Shown here one piece after another: positions 48,076-64,000 of a stretch of DNA of 64,000 nucleotides. The stretch comes from Oasisia sp. SBJ-2009. Its lineage: Eukaryota; Annelida; Polychaeta; Sabellida; Siboglinidae. The notes beneath the pieces were generated by a model. The model was not told where the DNA came from and did no database searches. It saw nothing but the letters and a program-made list of their open reading frames with translations. Every line of letters starts with the position of its first letter. Within the stretch, counting starts at the first letter, position 1. Location of the stretch: positions 19,197,089 through 19,261,088 of the forward strand of contig OZ024867.1 in NCBI GenBank assembly GCA_964017155.1, read 5' to 3'. Both the position numbers and the translations under genes were made by a program.

Positions 48076-48989
48076 ATTTGGCAAACATAGACTGGTATAA
48101 CATACTGAAGAATAAGACAGCAATAGAATGCTTAGAGTGAAATTGACTGCGTCGTCGACAAATGTGTCCTCTTGAAAAAAAACCCAGGGGAAACGGTCAA
48201 AGAAGAAACACTTATCGAAGGAAGCCTATAGAAAAATAGTACAAGCAAATTATGTGGAAGACATATATACACACTGGAAGTGACACAGACTATGCCCTTT
48301 ATAAAGAAACACTTCATCGTGCTACAGCTGACATTAGAAATTCAAAAAGAAGCTTCGAACACAACTTTGATTTTAATACAAAACATGAGAGCAAGTTTTT
48401 ATGCGCGTGTTCGATGTAAACAAAAAGTTCAGGATTAGGTCGGTCCTCTAGAAGGTAGTGATGGAAAAATAATAACAGAGGGATTCGTAAGGGCAAAACA
48501 CCTAAATGAGTAATTTAGTTCGGTGTTTACCAGGGAAGATATTAGTGCATTACCAGTACTAGAGGCTATTTCAAAGCTCTCTACCAGTCTGACTATTTAG
48601 TACAACTAATTGTAACCCCAGAAATGGTAGCTATGAACATAAGAGATAGGAAGGATAAGAAATTACCTGGAGTAGGTGGGATTCCTCCCAAATTACTATT
48701 GCATTACTATATGTTTTTTGGAAGATGTCACCAAGGGGGTAGATGAGGGATCACCAGTAGATATAATTGTCTTAGATTTTTAAAAAGCCTATGACAAATT
48801 GCCACATCAAAGATTACTACTTAAACTAAAACCCCATGGCATAGGAAATGGCATGATTAACTGGATGGAAAAATGGCTAATTGATAGAAGAGAAGACAAA
48901 GAGTAGTAGTTGATGGGGAGGTTTCAAACTGGAAACCGGTTTCGAGTGGAGTACCGCAGGGATCAGTATTGGGACCTATTTTATTCTTA

Positions 48990-49985
48990 ATAAGTATCGC
49001 ATCGAGTACAAGATACTCGTCATTGTGTTTCGCGCCCTACACGAGCGGACGCCGGCGTACATTGCCTCGCCGATTACACCGTACGTGCCGCGTCGCGCCC
49101 TGCGAGCTGCAGACCGCGGGTTGCTAGTGGTTCCTAGAGGCACAACCTCGAACGTTATGGACGCCGCTCATTCTCTCGTGCAGGACCAACTCTTTGGAAC
49201 GCACTACCTGAGGACTTGCGTTCTACAGTGTGCATGAACAAGTTTAAAACACACCTTAAGACTTATTATTTCAAGATTGCTTTTAATGTCTAGTTTTTCT
49301 ACACCTTTCATCCTTTTATATTTTTATTTATTTACTTATTTACTCTTAATTAGCTCAACCAGCATGTCATTTTAATTATTTATTAATTAATAGTTTACAA
49401 ATTAACATATATTTGAGTTTTTTTATAATTACAATTGACACAACTATTATATTGCTGTAGTCATTTGTTAATAATTAATTACTATGTATATTATTATATA
49501 TTTATTTATTCTGCTACTTTATTTATTACTTATGTACTCTTAATTAGCTCAACCAGCATGTCATTTTAATTATTTATTAATTAATAGTTTACAAATTAAC
49601 ATAAATTTGAGTTTTTAATAATTACAATTGACCCAACTATTACATTGCTGTAGTCATTTGTTAAAAATTAAGTACTATGTATATTATTATATATTTATTT
49701 ATTCTGCTACTTTATATACATATATATATATATATGTATGTATATTTTCTTGACTACATTGACATATGATATAGACTACAACAATGCCATCTCTGTTTAA
49801 TTTTAGTTTCTCTTGTAGTTCTCTACAACACTGATTTAGACAAACGTTCTCATATGTTTTACTTGTACTTTTATTTTATTTATTTCTTAGGATGTTTTAA
49901 TGTTGTAAACACTACCGAACAGAGTTTGTACTTTGGATTTTAGTGTCTAAATAAAGTGTATTATTATTATTATTATTTATTAATA
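48990..49985 (+). mobile_element. 5'-truncated L2-like LINE nested in the CR1-like LINE
   Basis: It begins with [19 protein letters not shown], part of the L2/CR1 C-terminal domain, has a 3' UTR with a 194-bp tandem duplication (about 49330-49717), and ends in (ATT)n at 49955-49985. The CR1-like coding trace is PILFLI before it and resumes with DAITSKVLVFADD after it. Confidence 0.85.
49025..49260 (+). pseudogene. L2-like LINE protein C-terminus, frameshifted
   Basis: Open for 70 codons: [36 protein letters not shown]. The expected W-N-x-LP motif appears just after a shift (LWNALPED is encoded near 49190-49215 in another frame), followed by NKFKTHLKTYYF. A GC-rich island compared with its surroundings. 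Confidence 0.75.
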
Positions 49986-50114
49986 TATATAATATATATA
50001 TGATGCCATAACAAGCAAGGTGTTGGTGTTTGCGGATGACACAAAAGGGTTTAGGAAAATTAAACTTGATGCAGATAGACAGCGTTTACAAGACGATCTT
50101 CATAAGTTGACAGA

Positions 50115-50115
<1 letters not shown>

Positions 50116-50205
<90 letters not shown>

Positions 50206-50220
50206 GAGAGAGAGAGAGGG
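50116..50220. repeat. (AG)n/(ACAG)n microsatellite inside LINE coding sequence
   Basis: AG runs flank nine ACAG units; it replaces codons between the RT motif C segment and the following LFNFERCRC segment. Confidence 0.95.
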
Positions 50221-50910
50221 GCAAATGTTGTTTAATTTTGAAAGGTGTAGGTGCCTCCACACAGGACATGGGAATGAAGATGCACAATATACAATGGGTG
50301 GTAATGTACTAAATAATATCTTAAAGGAAAAAACCTTGTGGTTAACTATTAGTGCTGACATGAAGGTACTAGAGTAACTAGTGTGAAATTGCAGCAGCGA
50401 AGGGAAACACATTGTTTGGATTAATTAGGCGAAATATAGTGTACAAAGAAAAATAACTAATAATACCGCCGTATAAAACAATAGTTAGGCTTCATTTAGA
50501 ATATTGTATACAAGCATGGAGGCCATATCGCAAGAATGATATGTATATGCCAGAGAGAGTACAAAGGAGAGCAACCAAAATGATACCAACACTCAGGAAT
50601 ATATGATATATATTAACAATACTAGAAACCAGAAGATTGAGAGGTTGAAGAGTTTAAAATATTGAATGGGTATAAAGTAGGAATAGAGGACATGGAGTTG
50701 CATGCATTACCATAGAAGCAGTGTAGGCTAGCTGTTATAAAACGTTCATTTTCAGAAAGAACAGTAACTGAATGGAACAGATTATCAGCTGATTGTGTAG
50801 GTGCTAGTAGTGTTAATATATTTAAAAATAAAATATACTTGTACCATGCGTAGATAGATAGTTTGGACTATCGATAAGCCAAAGGGCTTCCTATTCCACC
50901 TGCCATCAAA

Positions 50911-53040
50911 AGTTAAATTCCAATCGTCCGTTGAATCATATGGGGTACGACAGAAAGTTCACATGACCACGTGTTTCATTCATGTTAGTTGGGTTTCAGT
51001 CGAAACACATTCATTGTTAATTGTCACTGTTACTGTTACTGTTATTGTTTTGTTACTGTTAGCATTTTATTGTAGATCACACGCATTAAAACATGCCGAT
51101 TGTTCCAATATATGAAAACAATTGCAAAGTATACCTATATTCAAAATCTGTAACACTTATGTTATTCTATTTGTTCAACGAATGGTTAAAAAGGTATATG
51201 TTGGCGAAATACTTACAACATATACACTGCGAGACGAAGACTTCGAAGTCTCGAAGACGAAGTGGCGCTAACACAATGCCGTGTCGCGAGTCGAAATGGT
51301 AATGCGGTGATGGTAGCAATTAAAATATTTAACAAGATTGTTATCCGAGAGTAGCAACTGGACAAGGAAGCCTTAGGCATAGATAGAGTCCAATCCATAT
51401 TACCTATGTCTATTTCGCCCTTCGAAGGTATTTTATATTATGTGTTGTTTTTAAACACGCCACAGGGACCATTACGCAACGCCAACGGGGCCAGCGAGCA
51501 TTTTGTGTGATGTCAGTTATTTTTCAAAACGTATGTTCAAACCTCATTTTACATCTTTGTCAAACAGATTATTTATGTAGATACCAAGAGTTACATATGG
51601 TGGCAATTACTAGCTTTATCCAAGCATGTTCAACTTGCCGGTCATTAACCACAGACCAGCTTAAAAGTATCAGTAAATCATAGGGTAGGATGATTTTATA
51701 CAACCGCTCCGGAAATTAGTGAATGCCCTTGGCATTGCCATTGGCATTGGGCCTTGTGTCGTGATCGGATAAAAGGATATATATATATGTATATATTCAG
51801 TTTAAATTCACTAATTATATACATACATATCATTTTAAATACGAGTATGTTACCTGTTTCACACGTGCATGTGCATATTAGACATGACACAATGCTGATG
51901 ATTAACAAATTGCATATTGTAAAACAACACTTCATCTTTTTAATCACTCTTCACTAGGTACCTACAAATCCGTTAGGGGCGCGTCGGTATGTCGGCTGCA
52001 ATTTGTGTCCACTAGGCTTTCTGCTCATGAGGGGAGGCCCAGGGAAACTCCTTTTCAGATCCTCTCATTAATCGTATGATGAATAAACCACATTTTTCTG
52101 AGACCCAGGATGACAGAGAATGCCACCGAATGTGCTGTAATATTTTAAGTGAGTGAGTTTTGATTCTGATGAGTAAATATGCGATATGTTCGGATAATTA
52201 TATCTTCGTAACACGGTCGTTGACGAAGTTTTCTGAAGTTTGGCTACTAGTTAGATTAATATTTAATAAGAAGACCCTGAATTATTCATACATATGTGCA
52301 TTGTAGCTTAGTCTTTTATAATTTAACGACCATTTTCTTCATGATTGCGCTGACGCAATGACGGACATTTTTCTAATAATCTAATACATAATCTAACTGC
52401 ATCTTTGAACACGATACTATTTAAAGACATTGTTTAAGCGTAACTGCATATTTAATTAAATATATAATATTTATAATGAGGTTAATATTCCTTTTTTGTG
52501 TGGCTATTTTGAGCATCTTATCAATACATATTGGTATAGTAAGATTTCCTATGCTAATCAAAACGCTGCTTGTTGTTACTGGTTTGTTTCAAATGTATTT
52601 ATAGAGAAACATGGCTAAGACACATATCAATGTTGACAAACATATCTGCTATTGAAATATGTACTGTATGTCAAAATCCCCAAAATATATTCTAAATACT
52701 ATAGGTAATATAGGACATAAAATGCTATTTCAACTTCATACCTATCTCACTGTCACACTACATTGAGGTCAATTTCTTTTACAAATATATATCTGACAAA
52801 CTATAACTACGGATATAATAATAAAGCATTATTTATTCACGATAACCTTACAACATGTATATTGTATCTCCCGAAGGGTCATGATTGTAAAACATAACAT
52901 TCATGCACTACACAATCTGATCGAGTACCTTATACACAATGCGTTAAAATATAGTGATTAAAACAACAAAAGAACAATACAATATAAATATACTGAATAA
53001 ATATGTTAACAATTATATTTCACACAAAAATATTTATAAA
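50911..53040. other. AT-rich DNA without recognised gene
   Basis: Contains small ORFs, a short (TA) tract near 51776 and a minus-strand open patch at about 51960-52090 (FPGPPLMSRKPSGHKLQP) with a possible donor but no upstream acceptor match. Nothing firm. Confidence 0.5.
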
Positions 53041-53043
53041 TAA

Positions 53044-54720
<1,677 letters not shown>

Positions 54721-55874
54721 ATGTGTCATTTGTTCAATCATGTTTCTTAATCAGTTCTGTCATTTTTTCAGTTCTGAACGATGACTACCCTGATGGATCT
54801 CACTGTGGAGTCGCCACGAGTAGTATAGTAGGATCCTATCATTGTATCCTGGTGCGGCGCGGAGCGTGGCGGGAGGAGGTTGAATTCCACCGATGGAAGG
54901 TCAAAGGTCAAAAGTAAAGTGGCGCCCCTGGCGGATATGTCATGAAACAGTGTCGCCACCTGGCGGATATGTCATGCAATAGTGGTACCCTATTACGGAC
55001 AAGTCACGAACTAGTACTTTCGAAATTTGTGCGTCTAATTTATTTTTTATTACGTCAAAATGGCGTTAGGGGTCATGTAGCACCCCTCGCGGATAGATGA
55101 CGAACTACAAACTAGGTGAAAGAACAAGTGGACCCATCTGACGGATATGTCTTCAGCTATTACTCATAAAAAGGTGTGTCTTATTTTTTAAATACTTCTA
55201 AAAATACACAACAGGTCAAGAGGCTAACATGTCGAGCGTTTTCATTGGCTGTTGCGCGCGAAGAAGAGTTTTCATTGGCTGTTCTGGAGCAATCAAGGGC
55301 ATGGTTTTTTTGGGCAGGTTTGGAGGAGCAATACCTTTAACCAAATAGGGTTTTAACATTGTTTTAATGAAAAAGGCTTTATGAAAAACCGAATACGTCT
55401 TTGTGTCATGCCATGGAGCGAAGAAAGATAAACGGTTATAAATTATTGTATTAAACTATACCAAAACTGAGCTTAACACAGCACCCTATCGTAGACCTGT
55501 CGCCGGTTCAACTATATGTTGTTAGGCAACCAGCAGTAAATAATAAAACAATGAAACACATTGTATCTGTCACGTAGTATCCCATAATCCAACTGGAGCG
55601 GAGTATGCAAGAATGTTGTAAGTTATTGTGTCTTTTAAAAACTATACCAAACAGGCCTTAATGCAGCGCCCTATGCTGTGTGCCTCCTGTCCTGGTAGTT
55701 ACGTCCCACGTATGCCACTAACATATCTGGTCCTTCATGTCCAGTGTGGGTGCAACACGGGGGTGTCTATCTACCCAAGGCCAAGCTTGCTGCCTCCCTA
55801 GCAGGTCAGTCGGTTGATGTGGTCTCATCGAGGAACACTGGATCAGTCAGCCGGGGACGACGTTGTAATGTTGC

Positions 55875-55875
<1 letters not shown>
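54721..55875. other. Non-coding DNA with repeated tggcggatatgtcatg phrases
   Basis: The motif (c)ctggcggatatgtcatg occurs at about 54928 and 54957, with weaker forms at 55087 and 55140. A duplicated sentence about ttttcattggctgtt is at 55234 and 55270. A 64-codon plus ORF (54723-54917) has no recognised domain. Confidence 0.5.
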
Positions 55876-55912
<37 letters not shown>

Positions 55913-56170
55913 CGATAACGATAACGATAACGATAACGATAACGATAACGATAACGATAACGATAACGATAACGATAACGATAACGATAACGATAACGAT
56001 AACGATAACGATAACGATAACGATAACGATAACGATAACGATAACGATAACGATAACGATAACGATAACGATAACGATAACGATAACGATAACGATAACG
56101 ATAACGATAACGATAACGATAACGATAACGATAACGATAACGATAACGATAACGATAACGATAACGATAA
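55876..56170. repeat. (GATAAC)n hexanucleotide array, about 43 units
   Basis: Begins as (AAT)n and (GATAAT)n and continues as uninterrupted GATAAC to 56167. It directly follows, on the minus strand, the 3' end of an L2-like LINE, so it reads (TTATCG)n as that element's tail. Confidence 0.97.
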
Positions 56171-57690
<1,520 letters not shown>

Positions 57691-57696
57691 AGCCTG

Positions 57697-58370
57697 ACTC
57701 AACACTCCTCTCTCTTAAAAGTCGCTACATAGGACTAGCTAGACAATAAACTCGCGATATGAAGTTCAGCAAAGTTATTTATCGCAAATTAACAATAGGT
57801 AAACAAGTGTTGAGGCATGTGTTGCTGTTAGTGCGCCATAATCCGTGGTAGTTATTTAAACAAACGTAATATTTTAATGTATTAAACGACATTTTAGACA
57901 ACTCTTCACAGTGGTCATCACAGGAGAGTTATCGAACAGCCCGTGGTATTTATACCAAAAATGCTTTGTTATTTCGCTGCACATTGATGATTTTTAATTT
58001 GTTGCGTATACGCAGAAAGGCCAATCGGAAAATTTATGACTACCGCAAAAATGTAAGCCGCTGCCGGGCTCTATCAACTTTTTATTTAAATGATGAAATT
58101 TGTGTATTGCACTTTCACCCCTCGCCTGCTTGATGTTTATCGCCTACGACAGAAGTGGCGGATTCCTGCACTTTGTATAACATATTCCCATTTGAGTGAT
58201 GAACAATTTCTTGGCCAAAATATTGGATTGGGAAGTTCTACACAGGCACAGCATGGGCGACGATCAGTGGGGGACGAGGGGGACGCTGACCACCCCACGG
58301 CCTGAGCGGTCAGCATAGAAAATGTCCCCATACTTTTTAATTCATAAAACAAATGAATAGGCATATATAG
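57697..58370. repeat. Imperfect duplication of about 0.65 kb, copy 1
   Basis: Shares ctctcttaaaa...ctacat, tatcgcctacg(a/g)c(a/g)gaa and tgggaagttctacacaggca with copy 2. The minus LINE is inserted immediately left of its start. Confidence 0.8.
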
Positions 58371-58374
58371 CGAG

Positions 58375-58760
58375 ATTAATCACTCCCCTCTCTTAAAAAC
58401 CCTACATCGGTCTAGTAGTCAAATTAATAATAAAATAAATTGCTTGTTTGGCAGCAGCCCACAACTTGATATAAGTCCAGTAAATATTCATCATGCCGGG
58501 CTCTGTCATTTTGCACCCTTGGATTGATATATAGCCATCACGCACATAATAGATTATTAATTTTTGTTTGCCCTGTCACCCCTTGGATTGCAGCCTGGTA
58601 GCCCTGGTGGATATTTATATCGCCTACGGCGGAACCAGAGGATTTGTGCACTTTGTGTAATTTGATCTCATTTTAGTGATGACAAATTTCTTTGCCAAAC
58701 GGTAGGATTGGGAAGTCCTACACAGGCACCCCTGTAAGCTCTCCATCTTGTCACTCTATG
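58375..58760. repeat. Imperfect duplication, copy 2
   Basis: Same orientation as copy 1, shorter, with several indels. Confidence 0.8.
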
Positions 58761-58953
58761 AATCAGGAAAGCAGTGTTGGGTCCAAAGTCTACCCCCAAA
58801 TGTTCAGTGATTGGGGTAGGTCAAATATATGTTTCCAACATAACTATTATAAATAGCATTTAACATAAAGGCTTTCTTAGTTTAGAATTAGTTCCAGACC
58901 AACAATTAATTATGTTTTGTATTGAAAACAAATACCTATGTGTATTTCGGGTC

Positions 58954-59180
<227 letters not shown>

Positions 59181-59224
59181 TTTGTCTTCACTTCACTTCA
59201 CTGAGTGTGTGAGGAGTGAGTGAG

Positions 59225-59500
59225 TGTTTTTAGTATTTACATGCCATAACTTTGTCAAGTTTTTCATATTTTACTAACTCCATGTGCCAACTTTGTACCA
59301 TTTCGCAACTTTTTCAGCGTTTCACCGCCATCACTTTCTCAATTTTACGTGTTTTTAGTGTTTACATGCCATAACTTTGTCAAGTTTTTCATATTTTCTA
59401 ACTCCATGTGCCAACTTTGTACCATTTCGCAACTTTTTCAGCATTTTACCGCCATCACTTTGTCAATTTTACGTGTTTTTATTGTTTACAAGCCATAACT
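59225..59500. repeat. 125-bp tandem repeat, about 2.3 copies
   Basis: Unit contains tttacatgccataactttg, ccatgtgccaactttgtacc and tttcaccgccatcac. Diverged single copies reappear right of the satellite at about 60590-60730 and 60830-60930. Confidence 0.9.
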
Positions 59501-60590
59501 TTATGTTTATAAAACAAGTTATGTTTACAAAACAAAACTAAAGTTTACAAACACGTTATGTTAATAAAACAAAATCCAAAAGTTTCGAAACACGTTATGT
59601 TTACAAAACAAAACAAATGTTTACAACACAAATGTTTACAAAACAAAAGTTTACAAACACGTTATGCTTACAAAACAAAATACAAAACAGAAAGTTTACA
59701 AAACAAAACTAAAGTTTACAAACACGTTATGTTTACAAAACAAAATACAAAACAGAAAGTTTACCAAATAAAACTAAAGTTCACAAACACGTAACATTTA
59801 TAAAACAAAAATGTTCAAACAAGTACAAACACGTTATGTTTACAAAACAAAATACAAAACAAAAGTTTACAAACACGATAACTTTACAAAACAAGACAAA
59901 TGTTTATAACATAAATGTTTACAAAACAAAAGTTTACAAACACGTTATGTTTACAAAACAAAATACAAAATAGAAAGCTTACAAAACAAAACTAAATAAA
60001 AAGGTTTACAGACAAGTTATGTTTACACAACGAACAAATGTTTACAAAACAAAAATGTACAGACAAGTTATGTTTACAAAACATAATACAAAACAACAGT
60101 TTACAAACACGTTATGTTTACAAAACAAAACAAATGTCTGCAATACAAATGTTTACAAAACAAAAGTTTACAGACACGTTATGTTTACAAAACAAAATAC
60201 AAAACAGAAAGTTTACCAAACAAAACTAAAGTTTACAAACACGTTATCTTTACAAAACAAAATACAAAACAGAAAGTTTACAAAACAAAACTAAAGTTTA
60301 CAAACACGTTATCTTTACAAGACAAAATACAAAAGTTTACAATCACGTTATGTTTACAAAACAAAACAAATGTTCACAAAACAAATGTTTACAAAACAAA
60401 ATACAAAACAGAAAGTTTACAAAAACAAACCTAAAGTTTACAAACACGTTATATTTATAAAACAAAACAAAAATTGCTCACAAGTTATGTTTACAAAACA
60501 AAACAATACAGAACAAAAAGTTTACAAAACACGTTATGTTAATAAAAAACAAAACGTTTTTCATACAAGTTATGTTTACTTTTAAAGGCT
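59500..60590. repeat. GTTTACA-rich satellite
   Basis: About 1.1 kb built from variants of tttacaaacacgttatg, tttacaaaacaaaatacaaa and acagaaagtttac in higher-order blocks of about 60-65 bp and multiples. It is strongly purine-skewed (A-rich on this strand, very few G except in gtt/acg). The ORFs through it are by-products. Confidence 0.93.
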
Positions 60591-62087
<1,497 letters not shown>

Positions 62088-62115
62088 CAATGCCGGTAAA
62101 AAGTCATGGGACCAT
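62088..62115 (+). repeat. Tc1 left terminal inverted repeat
   Basis: Begins CAATGCCGGTAAAAAGTC; pairs with 63802-63829. Confidence 0.95.
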
Positions 62116-62644
62116 TTGATTTTACTGTTGTTTCTGTATTGCTAAGCTCTGTGGCAGCATTAAAATCAACTTGGCAAACGAAGTGCTGCCACATATTGGA
62201 TGCGCCTGATACTATACAAAGGCTACATCCTGTTTTGAGAGTTGTTTTGCCTCTGTTTTTGCCATTTTTGCCTAGTTTCATAAGAACACCCCAAGACTGC
62301 CGTCCAAAGATCAAGGTATACCTCAATTACATCACTAAGTGTTATTTGCTTTCTATGGACTAATGAATACCAATTGACTGTCTAAACTGTACGTGAGCAA
62401 TAATAGGGTATTACCGGAGCAGTATTAGGTATAATGCCTTGAACTGAGTCAGTATTAATTATTTATTATTAATTATCAATATTTATGTAGAAAAGTAGTG
62501 AATAAATCCAATTTTCAATACAATAAGAGCTAATCATATGGTAAAAAAATATTATACCATTATGATATTTATTATATATTCGTTTAATAACTTATGCATA
62601 TAAATGTAATAAAAAATTATACATAATTTATTTGCTAATTTTCA

Positions 62645-63672
62645 GTGATGCAGCCTTACAGAAAAACGAGCACTGAGTTGCGAACAAGGGCCGTGGTGCT
62701 AATGGAGATGGGGGTTAGCTGTCGGGAGGTGAGCCGGCAGCTAAATGTATATGTAAAAACAGTGTATGGCATCAAGAAGCGCCTGGGAGGGACTGGGTCG
62801 GTGGCCGACAGACCGCGGAGTGGAAGGCCAAAGAAGACGTCGGTAAGACAGGACCGGGCACTCGTCCGATACAGCCTCAGCGATCGCCGCCTCACATCCC
62901 CAGAACTGCGACAGAGGATGGAGTCAGAGCTGGGAGTCACTGTATCATCCTCGACAATAAGGAAACGCCTAAATTCAGCTGGGATTCGTGGTTGTGTGGC
63001 GGTGAAGAAGCCATTGTTGCGGCCTGCGAACATTAAAAGTCGGCTCGTGTTTGTTCGACGCCATAAAAACTGGACAGTCCAGCAGTGGGACACAGTGGTC
63101 AGACGAGAGTGCTTTTTAGCTTTTCTCTGGGGCAAAGTGGGCTATTGTGCGGAGGAGGGTTGGTGAAAAGGTACAGCCCACAGTGCATTGTCCCCACAAT
63201 AAAGCATGCATGGAGCTCCCTAATGATCTGGGGGTGCATGTCTGGGCGAGGGGTCGGCCAACTCTACCGGTATGAAGGCACCATGTGGCAGGACCAATAC
63301 GTGAGGGTGCTGAGGAACCACATGCTGCCTTCAGCTTCTTCACTTTATGGCGAGGGTGAAGCATTTGTCTTCCAGCAAGACAATGCTCCTTGCCATAAAG
63401 CGAACAAGGTGACGATATACCTCGAGCGCTCTCACGTCGAGGTCATGCAGTGGCCCGCTCAGAGCCCAGACTTGAATCCCATAGAATATTTATGGGAAGT
63501 CCTCTTCAGGAAGGTAGAGAGAAGCAAGACAGGTAGTCTGGAGGCTCTGTGGCAGCTGCTCCATGCTGCATGGCAGGCCATCCCAGTGGACACTGTCCAA
63601 AACCTGGTACATTCGATGCCGAGGAGATGTGCTGCAGTGATTGCTGCCAAGGGCCACTGCACAAAATATTAG
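62645..63672 (+). pseudogene. Tc1-type transposase, two frameshifts and a stop
   Basis: First frame (62645 to about 63095): paired helix-turn-helix DNA-binding region, ELRTRAVVLMEMGVSCREVS, ADRPRSGRPKKTS (GRPR-like hook), and SSSTIRKRLNSAGI. A second frame gives WSDES (first catalytic Asp, about 63096-63110) followed by a TAG and VRRRVGEKV. A third frame (from about 63190 to 63672) gives AWSSLMIWGCMSG, VFQQDNAPCHKA (second Asp) and QSPDLNPIEYLWE, with 34 residues between Asp and Glu, i.e. DD34E. The protein ends with a normal stop. The shifts may be real decay or assembly error, as the rest is well preserved. Confidence 0.88.
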
Positions 63673-63801
63673 TGTTGTTTGTACATGTAAACTGTAGAAA
63701 TAGTATATATAATTAGTTTGTAATAGTATATAATCAATTTGGTTGGACTTTTGTATTATTTTTAAATGAATTAAATTGTGAAAATATGCCTGATATCTTG
63801 C

Positions 63802-63829
63802 ATGGTCCCATGACTTTTTACCGGCACCG
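63802..63829 (-). repeat. Tc1 right terminal inverted repeat
   Basis: Reverse complement begins CGGTGCCGGTAAAAAGTC; differs from the left end only at positions 2-3. Confidence 0.95.
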
Positions 63830-63852
63830 TATATATATAATATATTTTAGTA

Positions 63853-63935
<83 letters not shown>

Positions 63936-63953
63936 GATTACATATGGGGGCCG

Positions 63954-63991
<38 letters not shown>
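63830..63991. repeat. (TA)n arrays at the right edge
   Basis: TA runs at about 63830-63838, 63857-63930 and 63958-63992 with short unique spacers. Confidence 0.95.
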
Positions 63992-63994
<3 letters not shown>

Positions 63995-64000
63995 TATACA

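Larger units (their letters stand above)
48280..50840 (+). pseudogene. CR1-like reverse transcriptase, multiply broken
   Basis: Traces: LYKETLHRATADIRNSKRSF, TEGFVRAKHLNE-like, KDKKLPGVGGIPPKLL, then a jump to VDEGSPVDIIVLDF with a stop, KAYDKLPHQRLLLKLK (motif A region), [16 protein letters not shown] (motif B). After the nested insertion: SKVLVFADDTKGFRKIK (motif C, FADD), LFNFERCRCLHTGHG and LEYCIQAWRPYRKN with VQRRATKMIP. The order matches a CR1-type RT. Stops and shifts are throughout, so it is dead. Confidence 0.8.
48100..50910 (+). mobile_element. Degenerate CR1-like LINE with another LINE nested inside
   Basis: Coding traces before and after 48990-49985 belong to one element. Its 3' end (ttccacctgccatcaaaag) matches fragments at 6.2 and 10.7 kb. 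It has many stops and a large deletion in the fingers/palm region near 48715. A microsatellite has expanded inside the coding region at 50116-50220. Confidence 0.83.
62088..63829 (+). mobile_element. Tc1/mariner-superfamily transposon (Tc1-type, DD34E)
   Basis: 1742 bp with 28-bp TIRs: 62088-62115 and 63802-63829 inverted, sharing GCCGGTAAAAAGTCATGGG; only two bases near the outer end differ. It is flanked by TA on both sides within TA arrays, the expected target site. The transposase (62645-63672) is frameshifted. Near-identical TIRs suggest a young insertion. Confidence 0.93.

Noticed and set aside
51960..52095. Minus-strand exon candidate with FPGPPLMSRKPSG
   Set aside because: It has a possible donor but no convincing acceptor, no recognised domain and no phase partner.
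54723..54917. 64-codon plus ORF next to a TA array
   Set aside because: Short, no domain or splice support.
59500..60590. CRISPR-like array
   Set aside because: Repeats are degenerate, lack unique spacers of even length, and the DNA is animal.

Overview
The window is animal nuclear DNA, most likely from a marine invertebrate such as a mollusc, annelid, other lophotrochozoan or lancelet; the sequence alone does not fix the species. The evidence is GT-AG exons of extracellular modules (PAN/apple-like, EGF-like, REJ-like), long AT-rich introns, several LINE clades (RTE, L2, CR1-like), a Ngaro-type tyrosine-recombinase retrotransposon, Tc1 and Harbinger DNA elements, TTAA-targeting MITEs, and very long (TA)n and (CA)n arrays. 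Nothing bacterial or phage-like is present.

Host gene. One minus-strand gene appears to run through the left 38.6 kb. Its exons are short and easily missed. Read 5'->3' on the minus strand they are: a PAN/apple-like exon (38625-38374); EGF-like exons at 30529-30443 (lacking two cysteines), 30139-30032, 29628-29521, 26839-26732, 26285-26178, 12337-12230 and 11750-11640; a 37-nt linker exon (11037-11001); then REJ (receptor-for-egg-jelly / polycystin-1 family) exons at 8349-8132, 7771-7484, 7218-7073, 6493-6412, 5856-5780, 360-235 and 115-12. Every splice phase is compatible (1-1 through the modular exons, then 1-2, 2-1, 1-1, 1-0, 0-1, 1-0, 0-0, 0-2). The gene runs off the left edge, where GAIN/GPS, PLAT and membrane segments would be expected in this family. 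Four EGF exons are 96-99% identical to one another, with similar introns, so the EGF array grew recently by exon duplication.

Mobile elements by position. 1.8-5.3 kb: RTE-like LINE in a REJ intron. 9.2-10.4 kb: TTAA-flanked MITE. 12.6-16.4 kb: near-complete L2-like LINE with an open 1120-codon ORF. 16.5-25.8 kb: Ngaro/DIRS-order element with all four split direct repeats (A1...B1-A2-B2), its gag ORF broken by one L2-like LINE and its recombinase ORF by another. 26.9-29.4 kb: PIF/Harbinger remnant between two EGF repeats. 32.1-34.8 kb: degenerate LINE with a (TTATGG)n tail. 38.7-42.2 kb: 3.5 kb TIR element with TTAA flanks.

Right half. 43.2-44.3 kb is a perfect (CA)n run of about 1055 bp. It is followed by an RT fragment, a tRNA-like SINE head, a second copy of a dispersed repeat carrying an 832-bp MITE (the empty site is also in the window, at 36.17 kb), an inverted repeat copy split by a probable solo LTR, a CR1-like LINE with an L2-like LINE nested in it (48.1-50.9 kb), a minus-strand L2-like LINE with a (GATAAC)n tail (55.9-57.7 kb), duplicated unique DNA, a GTTTACA-rich satellite (59.2-60.6 kb) and a Tc1 transposon with intact TIRs but a frameshifted DD34E transposase (62.1-63.8 kb). 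No confident host exon was found right of 38.6 kb.

Splice calls were made by eye from GT/AG sites, phase continuity and domain signatures; no alignment or expression data were available.
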